Positions 27,325-33,749 of a stretch of 64,000 bases of DNA are shown in pieces. The position numbers were made by a program, and so were the translations under genes. Every line of letters begins with the position of its first letter. Positions within the stretch are counted from its first letter, which is position 1. The DNA lies in assembly GCF_001437355.1 (NCBI RefSeq), contig NZ_JQBM01000004.1, positions 81,547-145,546 of the forward strand. Reading direction: 5' to 3'. This DNA is from Weissella viridescens (lineage in GTDB: Bacteria > Bacillota > Bacilli > Lactobacillales > Lactobacillaceae). The notes below the pieces were generated by a model, which was not told the DNA's origin, did not search any database, and saw only the letters and a program-made list of their open reading frames with translations.

Positions 27325-28656
27325 TTACTTTGCAATATGATTTTTGTGACGGTAGTAATAATAAACTGGCAATCCCAACCCAACCAACACAAGTGAAATT
27401 AACACGCCACTGAAGTCAGTTACAAATGTTGAGCCTAATACGAAGAACGCTCCACCAATTGCAACTAATGGTGTAATCGGATATAGCGGTGTCTTGAACA
27501 AAGTCTCTGCGTTACGACCACGGTCACGACGACGTAGAATAAAGATACCAAAGAATGCTGCGGTATAGAAAATCCAAATTGTGAAGATTGCAATATCTGA
27601 TAGGCGATCCGCTGAATCAGTAAAGACAGCAATCGCAATTGTCATAGCTGCAACAGTTGCAATGGCATTAATTGGTTCTTGCGTATGCTTGTTCAGACGT
27701 GACAAGTACTTAGGGAACAAACCATCCTTTGCCATAGCGTAAGCCATACGAGGGAATGAAATCATTTTTCCATTCAAAGTTCCCCACATTGAAATGATAA
27801 TCGTAACACTCAAGGCACGTCCACCAAAGTCACCAAAAGCCTTGGTAGCCATGGCAAAAGTTGTATTATTTTGTAAATGTACAATTTCAGTTGCTGGTAA
27901 TGTGCGGTATGTTGCATATGTCACACCCACGTAGGCTAATACAATTGTCGTAATACCAAGAATAATGGCACGTGGCATATCACGGTGTGGGTTCTTCAAC
28001 TCTCCGGCAATATTTCCCAAAAGAATCCAACCATCATAAGCAAACAAAGTCGCCAAAATTGCCATTCCAAGCCCACCGTGTGCACTTGAACTAACTTGTG
28101 CAACCGTTTGACCTAGTGCATCGACTTTACCAAAGAATAGTCCGTAAACGACCAATACAATGATTGGCAACATCTTAATTGAGGTTGTAATCACTTGGAA
28201 AGCTGAAGTAATTCGGTTTTCCAACATATTTAGTGCCATCACGAACAACACATATACAACGGTAATCCAACGTGCTGTTGAAATATCCCAACCCAAGAAG
28301 TTAGCTGTCAAATATGCTGCATAGCCACCGATTGAAGCAATTACGGCTGGTGCATACACAACCACTTGCATCCAACCAGTCAAAAATCCGGCAGTCGGTC
28401 CATATAAGTCCTCAATATAACTGAATAATCCACCCGTCTTTGGTAAACGATTGGCAACTTCGGCAATCGTCAAACCAGCGGCTAAGGTAATCACCCCACC
28501 CGCAATCCAGGCAACCAATCCCATCGTTGTGCTACCTGCTTGTTGTAGCACACCTGCTTGCTTAAAAAATACTCCTGATCCGATAACTGTCCCAATCACT
28601 AATGAAAGACCAGACAGCAATCCCATCGAACGTTTCAGTTCAACTTGCTTTTCCAT
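27325..28656 (-). CDS. APC-family amino acid permease
   Basis: 443 residues with about 12 membrane helices. The N-terminal APC signature GLLSGLSLVIGTVIGSGVFF is clear, as are AEVANRLPKTGGLFSYIEDLYGP and GWMQVVVYAP. It resembles the LAT/SteT (Ser/Thr exchanger-like) branch, but the substrate cannot be read from sequence; the Asn-rich leader peptide in front hints at an Asn link. ATG 28656 (MEKQVELKR) follows GGGAG; a longer frame running into the leader terminator is an artefact. Expression appears to be controlled by the attenuator at 28677-28816. Confidence 0.88.
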   Translation of the reverse strand: MEKQVELKRSMGLLSGLSLVIGTVIGSGVFFKQAGVLQQAGSTTMGLVAWIAGGVITLAAGLTIAEVANRLPKTGGLFSYIEDLYGPTAGFLTGWMQVVVYAPAVIASIGGYAAYLTANFLGWDISTARWITVVYVLFVMALNMLENRITSAFQVITTSIKMLPIIVLVVYGLFFGKVDALGQTVAQVSSSAHGGLGMAILATLFAYDGWILLGNIAGELKNPHRDMPRAIILGITTIVLAYVGVTYATYRTLPATEIVHLQNNTTFAMATKAFGDFGGRALSVTIIISMWGTLNGKMISFPRMAYAMAKDGLFPKYLSRLNKHTQEPINAIATVAAMTIAIAVFTDSADRLSDIAIFTIWIFYTAAFFGIFILRRRDRGRNAETLFKTPLYPITPLVAIGGAFFVLGSTFVTDFSGVLISLVLVGLGLPVYYYYRHKNHIAK

Positions 28657-28676
28657 TTTCCCAGCTCCCTTTTTGC

Positions 28677-28711
28677 AAAAAAAATCACCCAACCTCGCAG
28701 AGATTGGGTGA
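28677..28711 (-). terminator. Leader (attenuator) terminator before the APC permease
   Basis: Minus strand TCACCCAA, inner CTC/GAG with loop, TTGGGTGA, then eight T. It lies 20 bp before the permease start, that is, between promoter and gene, so it must be conditional. Its 5' arm (CCCAATC, 28708-28702) is exactly complementary to GATTGGG (28753-28747) inside the leader peptide reading frame, allowing an alternative antiterminator. Confidence 0.85.
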
Positions 28712-28726
28712 AAGTTACTTACACTT

Positions 28727-28816
28727 TTAGTGCCGCACTGAAGTGGCCCAATCATACGAAATGTTTGAGTGTAAAACATTATTATTATTATTTACAACAA
28801 ATAATCGCATGATCAT
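28727..28816 (-). CDS. Leader peptide with five consecutive Asn codons
   Basis: A 29-codon frame from ATG 28816 to TAA 28729-28727 beginning MIMRLFVVNNNNNVLHSN and ending TSVRH. The five AAT codons are at 28792-28778. AGGGAG (28826-28821) precedes the first ATG by 4 nt and the second in-frame ATG (28810) by 10 nt. The frame ends inside the RNA segment that would fold into alternative structures, as in ribosome-mediated attenuation. It is too short to be supported by homology; the evidence is its position and codon content. Confidence 0.6.
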   Translation of the reverse strand: MIMRLFVVNNNNNVLHSNISYDWATSVRH

Positions 28817-28839
28817 TGAGCTCCCTAAATTTTGGCGTT

Positions 28840-28873
28840 ACGTAATATTAGCACAAGTTTATTTTAAAATGCA
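28840..28873 (-). promoter_or_regulatory. Promoter of the APC permease transcript
   Basis: Minus strand TTGCAT, an 18-bp spacer and TAATAT, placing transcription start about 15 nt before the leader peptide ribosome site and giving a leader of about 185 nt. Confidence 0.6.
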
Positions 28874-28896
28874 AATGGTTTTTAAAAATTGAGAAA

Positions 28897-30036
28897 TTAA
28901 AGTGCATCCAATCCTTGGGCCAAATCATCTTTTAAATCAGCCAAGTTTTCAACACCAACTGAAACGCGGACTAATTCATCCTTGATACCATTTTCCAAAC
29001 GAATCTCGCGTGGAATTGAGGCATGCGTCATCACCGCTGGCACTTCAATCAATGACTCAACGCCACCCAATGATTCCGCCAATTGGAATACGTTAAGATT
29101 TTCAACAAACTGCTTTGTATCTAACCCTTCTTGCAATTCAATAGACATCATCCCACCAAATCCACGCATTTGGCGCTTTGCGATTTCATAATCTGGTGTT
29201 CCTGGCAAACCAGGGTAATAAACCTTTTGAATTTTTTCATGATCATTCAACCATGTTGCTAAGGCCAAAGCATTTTCATTATGACGTTCAACACGAAGCG
29301 CCAATGTCTTCAATGACCGTTGTACCAAGAATGATTCTTGTGGTGACAAAACAGCGCCAACAGAAAGTTGAATCATCTTAATCTGATCAGCCAAAGTTTC
29401 ATCCGATGTCACAACAAAACCTGAAACCGTATCAGAGTGACCACCTAAATATTTTGTTCCTGAAGCTAATACTACATCAGCGCCTAAATCAAGTGGTGTT
29501 TGATTGTATGGTGAGGCAAATGTATTATCAACAACGGCAATCGCATCGTGCGCGTGTGCCACACTAGCCGCTTGTTCAATGTCGGTCACGTGTAACAATG
29601 GATTTGATGGCGTTTCCAAATACACCATCTTGGTGTTGTCTTGCATAGCTGCTTCAATTGCAGCGCTATCAGCAGTATCAACCGCTGTATATGTGACACC
29701 TAGGTCAGCTAAAACTGAGTTAACGAGACGGAATGTACCACCATACACGTCATTTCCCATGACCAAATGATCGCCGGCATGCAAAACTGACATAACGGCA
29801 TGGATAGCCGCCATTCCAGATGAAAAAGCAAAACCATACTTACCATTTTCCAAAGCGGCCATCACTGATTCGACCGCAAAACGGGTAGGATTTTCGCCAC
29901 GCGTATACTCATATTCAGCATTACCACCAAGCTCTTGTTGGTGATAAGTTGAAGTTTGATAAATTGGAGGGACAACCGCCCCTGTTGCCGGATCCTCTTG
30001 GATTCCGCCATGGATAACCTTGGTTTCAAAATTCAT
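28897..30036 (-). CDS. Trans-sulfuration PLP enzyme (cystathionine gamma-synthase/lyase family)
   Basis: 379 residues of the Cys/Met metabolism PLP-dependent family. Seen: YEYTRGENPTR (phosphate/substrate loop), AFSSGMAAIHAVMS, YLETPSNPLLHVTDI, VVDNTFASPYNQTPL, and the PLP-lysine site ASGTKYLGGHSD. MetB, MetC and MccB types cannot be separated reliably by eye. ATG 30036 follows AGAAGG by 7 nt; a six-codon upstream extension is less likely. It stands next to the APC permease transcribed the same way, but that permease has its own promoter and attenuator. Confidence 0.88.
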   Translation of the reverse strand: MNFETKVIHGGIQEDPATGAVVPPIYQTSTYHQQELGGNAEYEYTRGENPTRFAVESVMAALENGKYGFAFSSGMAAIHAVMSVLHAGDHLVMGNDVYGGTFRLVNSVLADLGVTYTAVDTADSAAIEAAMQDNTKMVYLETPSNPLLHVTDIEQAASVAHAHDAIAVVDNTFASPYNQTPLDLGADVVLASGTKYLGGHSDTVSGFVVTSDETLADQIKMIQLSVGAVLSPQESFLVQRSLKTLALRVERHNENALALATWLNDHEKIQKVYYPGLPGTPDYEIAKRQMRGFGGMMSIELQEGLDTKQFVENLNVFQLAESLGGVESLIEVPAVMTHASIPREIRLENGIKDELVRVSVGVENLADLKDDLAQGLDAL

Positions 30037-30095
30037 CGTTATGCCTTCTTTCATTAACTTATTATTTGTAACTAACTATAACATACTGCCCCAGC

Positions 30096-30473
30096 TTACA
30101 AAACCTTTTCAGCTAATGTCTTTTGGACATGCGTCAGCGTCTCACCTGCTTTAAATTGCAAAATTTCTGAAGGTTCAACTTGACCTGAAATCCAGATTTT
30201 TAGTTCACCATCTAAGTCAAAGTGTCCCGCTGTTTCCGTGGCAAACTTTGAAATTGAACGGTAGCTGATTGATTTGTACGCAATCTTTTTGGCAGTCATC
30301 CCCTGCTTATCGACTAAGATGAGACGTTTATTCGTAAAGATCACCAAATCGCGCACTAATTTATAGGCATGTTCAATTTCTTCCTCTGGAATCAAAAGCG
30401 GGTCAATTTCGCTTTTAACCTCACGTGTGCTAATTTGTGTTGAATTGCCCATCATGCCACTAAGTAATCCCAT
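30096..30473 (-). CDS. PH-domain protein (bacterial PH, YvbH-like)
   Basis: 125 residues that form a single bacterial PH-like domain: LVRDLVIFTNKRLILVDKQGMTAKKIAYKSISYRSISKFATETAGHFDLDGELKIWISG. This is the typical b-PH_1 pattern. The function in the cell is unknown. The N-terminus (MGLLSGMMGNSTQIS) is short and without a signal. It is a single-gene unit upstream of the trans-sulfuration gene. Confidence 0.8.
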   Translation of the reverse strand: MGLLSGMMGNSTQISTREVKSEIDPLLIPEEEIEHAYKLVRDLVIFTNKRLILVDKQGMTAKKIAYKSISYRSISKFATETAGHFDLDGELKIWISGQVEPSEILQFKAGETLTHVQKTLAEKVL

Positions 30474-30531
30474 TTATACATACCTCATTTCATTTTCTTT
30501 AAGCATACCAAGCTCAGCTCATTTAGAACAT

Positions 30532-30559
30532 AAAAAAATCACTCAAAATTGAGTGATTT
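30532..30559 (-). terminator. Terminator after the broken hydrolase gene
   Basis: Minus strand AAATCACTCA/TTGAGTGATTT stem followed by T-run. Confidence 0.85.
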
Positions 30560-30566
30560 AATGTCA

Positions 30567-31495
30567 TTATAGATTTTCATTGAAGAAAGTCGTTAACTTA
30601 GCCACCGCTGGCTCAACTGCTTTAGGTTGATCATACAAATCGTAGTGTGAAATACCTGGTAATACCGTTAATTCCTTGTTCTTAGAAGCAGCCTTATTAT
30701 AAATTTCATATCCGAAACGATATGATCCGAAACTACCGGGCTTATCACCTACAATAATTTCCAAAGGTTGCGTTAATAATTTTTCAGCTAAATTAGCTGG
30801 GTCATAGTTCAACAAAAGTGCTAAACTCGTAAAGCGTAACTTATTTGGTGAAAATTCATCAGCACCACGCGATGTCTTATAGTAATCAACTGCCTCAACA
30901 ATATCAAGATCATTAATCCCTGCCGCTTCACGTTCTTCTTGGCTGTTTGTAATCCACTGAGTCATCATTGGTTCTGCCCCAGTTGCTTCAGCTGTACGTT
31001 GCGCTGCGACTTGTTCCAAAGTTGCAATCAATTGATCATCTGGACCAAATGCTTCACGATATGCAGCTCCAGCAGATGCTCCAGCTGCTGTTCCAACAGC
31101 CTTAATACGCTTATCTGTTTTCGCAGCATTAATTGTGTAACCACCACCGGCACAGATTCCCATTGCACCGATACGGTCGTTATCTACGAATGGTAGGGTA
31201 TCTAGGTAATCAATGGCGTACATGATATCATTAGTACGACTAGCTGGATCTTCGATGTAACGTGGCTCACCTTCGCTTTGACCTTGGTAGCTGCATCATA
31301 TGCTAAAGTTAGAAAACCATTTTCAGCTAACTTCGTAGCATAAATACTTGAGGTTTGATTCATATCCGCACTCGTTGGGTGTGTTACCACAATTGCCGGG
31401 TGCGCAATTGACTTATCAAAATTTTCAGGGAAGAACAAACGTCCTGCTAAATTAAAGTGACGGGCCTTAAGTGTAATCTCTTCTGTGTTAATCAT
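30567..31495 (-). pseudogene. Alpha/beta hydrolase (dienelactone-hydrolase-like), frameshifted
   Basis: The N-terminal part (MINTEEITLKARHFNLAGRL, then LTLAYDAA) is in one frame; the continuation YQGQSEGEPRYIEDPASRTND and MYAIDYLDTLP is in another. The break is at about 31289-31292, where GCAGCTACC reads as if one T were lost from GCAGCTTACC. The rest is intact, including the nucleophile motif GICAGGGY and a C-terminal catalytic His (ISHYDLYD). Without a programmed shift, a protein of about 310 residues is lost. It is divergent from a TetR regulator and presumably was its target. A sequencing error is possible. Confidence 0.85.
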
Positions 31496-31588
31496 AATAT
31501 TTATATTCTCGCTTTCTTTATTTCCTTTATCTATGTTTATTAGTATAGGAAGAAAGCATTGAGACTTACACAACACTTCACGTCAATC

Positions 31589-31604
31589 TGTTACTTAAGT
31601 AACA
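31589..31604. promoter_or_regulatory. 16-bp perfect palindrome, probable TetR operator
   Basis: TGTTACTTAAGTAACA lies between the divergent hydrolase pseudogene and the TetR gene, 36 bp before the TetR start. Perfect dyads of this size in such a spot are typical TetR-family operators. Confidence 0.65.
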
Positions 31605-31639
31605 CGAGCAATGGCATTGTTACCGAATGGAGGATTTTT

Positions 31640-32155
31640 ATGGATAAACGTGGACGCAAAACACTTAAAAATATTGAGAATGCCTTTAATGCACTCCTTT
31701 TGGAGAAAACATTTGATGACATTACCGTAACTGATATCTGTCATGAGGCCGATATTTCACGAAAAACTTTCTATACTTATTATGATGATAAGTTTGAACT
31801 CATTGACCAATTAGCCAGCAGCTCCTTAAATGAACTGGATCAACTGAGTCACGGTGATCCTAACATGACGAATCAAGAGCGTATCTACACTTGGTTAACG
31901 TATATTCAAGCCCATCAACGCCTGTTTTATATTCTCTTTACCAATGAAAGTTCGTACTCTTTCCGCTTAAAATTCACGCAATACTTGTTAGAAAGTCTCA
32001 GCAAACATGGTGCCTTTCCAATTAATGATACCAACCTACAATTTTATGCACATGGCGCCCTTGGCGTTGTTGAAGGCTTTGTGAATGGGGCTATCAAAAG
32101 TGACATCTCAACCATCGCTTCAAACCTACAAACACTTATTCCAATCAAAGCCTAA
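31640..32155 (+). CDS. TetR/AcrR-family transcriptional regulator
   Basis: 172 residues. The N-terminal HTH is clear: NAFNALLLEKTFDDITVTDICHEADISRKTFYTYYDDKFELIDQL. The ligand domain is divergent and resembles the TetR_C group of lactobacilli. ATG 31640 follows GGAGG by 7 nt. It is divergent from the hydrolase pseudogene, with a perfect palindrome between, so it most likely repressed that gene and itself. Its ligand is unknown. Confidence 0.88.
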   Translation: MDKRGRKTLKNIENAFNALLLEKTFDDITVTDICHEADISRKTFYTYYDDKFELIDQLASSSLNELDQLSHGDPNMTNQERIYTWLTYIQAHQRLFYILFTNESSYSFRLKFTQYLLESLSKHGAFPINDTNLQFYAHGALGVVEGFVNGAIKSDISTIASNLQTLIPIKA

Positions 32156-32192
32156 AAAGACCCTACACACGTTCTAGTGCAGGGTCTTTTTT
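32154..32192. terminator. Bidirectional terminator
   Basis: AAAAAGACCCT and AGGGTCTTTTTT arms (inner CAC/GTG pairing) between convergent tetR and arcA. Confidence 0.9.
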
Positions 32193-32197
32193 ATTAT

Positions 32198-33439
32198 TTA
32201 GTTTAATTCATCGCGCCACAACGGCTGAGACATGCAGCGAGCACCACCACGTCCACGTGACAGCTCACTTGATTTAATCTCATGGACAGTAATCCCATGC
32301 TCACGCATCAATTGAATCGAAATATAATTACGATCATAAGTCACCACTTCACCTGGCGCAATTGCCAAATTATTGGAACCATCGTTCCATTGTTCACGGG
32401 CTGCGTTAATTGGATCGCCATTCCCCGTTTCAATCAAATCCAAATCATCCAAGTTCAGCACTTCCAACAATGTCCGTTTCAAGTTATCACGGTGCTCCAA
32501 AACCACTTCTCCCTGATTATTGGCCCGCAATAAATTAATATTCATCTTACCAGCATCATCCATAATACCTGGGAAAACGGTGAACTGATCCGTGTTCACC
32601 ATCGTAAACACCGTATCTAAATGCATCATGGCATGATTATGTGGAATTTCGACCGCCATAATTGTATCAATTTGGCTATCTGGGCTAGCAAATAAATGCT
32701 CAGCAAGCGTCTGAACGGCCTTACTTGATGTTCGTTGTGAAATACCAATAGCTAGCGTATGTTCATTTAGGACTAACTCATCCCCACCCTCAATGCGGTT
32801 ATCCTGATTGCGATCTAACCAAATCGGCACACGTTGAGAAAATCGTGGATGATGTGCCATCACAAATTCTGTAATCAATGACTCCGGTTGACGTGCTGCA
32901 TAAGTCATATGATTAATGGTCATTCCATTACCAGTTGAAGCTTGGGGATCGCGTGTAAAGTACGCATTAGGAAGTGGGTCCATTAAAAATGGATCTTCCG
33001 CCGCTGTACCAGCAACTTCATCCAGACTCGTATGCTTCAAATCCAAAGCATCCCGCCGAATTCCAGCATAAATGGTTTGGACCAGATCCTTAACCGAAAG
33101 CGTTTGAAGATATTTCTGCATTTCTTGTGCAACTGTTCCTGTCGTATAGTGGTGTTCCTCCAAATATCGTTTAATGAATGCTATACGCGTGTCAGCTGAC
33201 TGCAAACACTCAGCTAACAATTGCTCAATGTAAACAACCTCTGCCCCGCGTTCCCGAAGCAAGTCGGCAAACGCGTCATGTTCGGCTTGTGCATTTTTCA
33301 AAAACGGAATGTCATCAAAAAGTAAGCGTTCCATCGTATCAGGCGTAATATTTTCAATTTCCGCCCCTGGCCGATGCAGTAAAACTTCACGTAAGGTACC
33401 GATTTCTGAATTAACCTGAATTGCAGGCTGCTTAATCAT
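32198..33439 (-). CDS. arcA: Arginine deiminase
   Basis: 413 residues, full length. Converts arginine to citrulline plus ammonia, the first step of the ADI pathway used for ATP and acid tolerance. Motifs: EIGTLREVLLHRPG, LPNAYFTRDPQAS, IEGGDELVLN, EIPHNHAMMHLDTVFTMV (catalytic His and Asp), and the nucleophile Cys in GGARCMSQPLWRD. GGAG precedes the start by 8 nt. No arcB, arcC or arcD follows; a bidirectional terminator closes it, so here arcA is a single-gene unit. A promoter and cre-like site lie upstream. Confidence 0.95.
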   Translation of the reverse strand: MIKQPAIQVNSEIGTLREVLLHRPGAEIENITPDTMERLLFDDIPFLKNAQAEHDAFADLLRERGAEVVYIEQLLAECLQSADTRIAFIKRYLEEHHYTTGTVAQEMQKYLQTLSVKDLVQTIYAGIRRDALDLKHTSLDEVAGTAAEDPFLMDPLPNAYFTRDPQASTGNGMTINHMTYAARQPESLITEFVMAHHPRFSQRVPIWLDRNQDNRIEGGDELVLNEHTLAIGISQRTSSKAVQTLAEHLFASPDSQIDTIMAVEIPHNHAMMHLDTVFTMVNTDQFTVFPGIMDDAGKMNINLLRANNQGEVVLEHRDNLKRTLLEVLNLDDLDLIETGNGDPINAAREQWNDGSNNLAIAPGEVVTYDRNYISIQLMREHGITVHEIKSSELSRGRGGARCMSQPLWRDELN

Positions 33440-33503
33440 AGTACATTCTCCATTCTTCTAATTGAACGATCACGAGCCACTTTTTAATCTTAGTTACATC
33501 TAC

Positions 33504-33532
33504 ATTATATAAAGTAATGGTAGCGCATACAA
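33504..33532 (-). promoter_or_regulatory. Promoter of arcA with overlapping cre site
   Basis: Minus strand TTGTAT (33532-33527), 17 bp, TATAAT (33509-33504). A cre-like sequence TGTATGCGCTACCA (33531-33518) matches TGNAANCGNTNNCA with one mismatch and overlaps the -35, so CcpA would block transcription on good carbon sources. Confidence 0.65.
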
Positions 33533-33713
33533 ATGACACTTAGTCATTCCAAATTTTACGTGCTATCGGCGTCTCATAAAAATACATCTGTTACGCACGA
33601 ACATATGATTCAGCCATGAAAAAATTCATAAACATTCATAAATCGCACAAAGTATGTAGGTGATGTAACTTAACCTAACAATTTTAGGTTCCCTATCTCT
33701 AGGGAAATTGTAC
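33533..33713. other. Gene-free stretch upstream of arcA
   Basis: With the arcA promoter this completes the gap of about 310 bp before the adhesin. It holds ATGAAAAAATTCAT (33616-33629), a dyad that only partly resembles an ArgR box, and two adjacent small hairpins, AACCTAA/TTAGGTT (33672-33690) and CCCTA/TAGGG (33691-33704). No coding signal is seen. Confidence 0.35.
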
Positions 33714-33747
33714 AAAAAAAGGCAGCCCTTTCAGACTACCTTTTTTA
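33714..33747 (-). terminator. Terminator of the adhesin gene
   Basis: Minus strand AAAAAAGGTAGTC, loop, GGCTGCCTTTTTTT. Confidence 0.8.
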
Positions 33748-33749
33748 AG

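Noticed and set aside
28656..28779. A 41-residue N-terminal extension of the APC permease
   Set aside because: It would translate through the attenuator terminator and its T-run; the ATG at 28656 has its own ribosome site and starts the normal APC N-terminus.
33600..33640. ArgR box upstream of arcA
   Set aside because: ATGAAAAAATTCAT has the half-sites but spacing two bases shorter than the ARG consensus.
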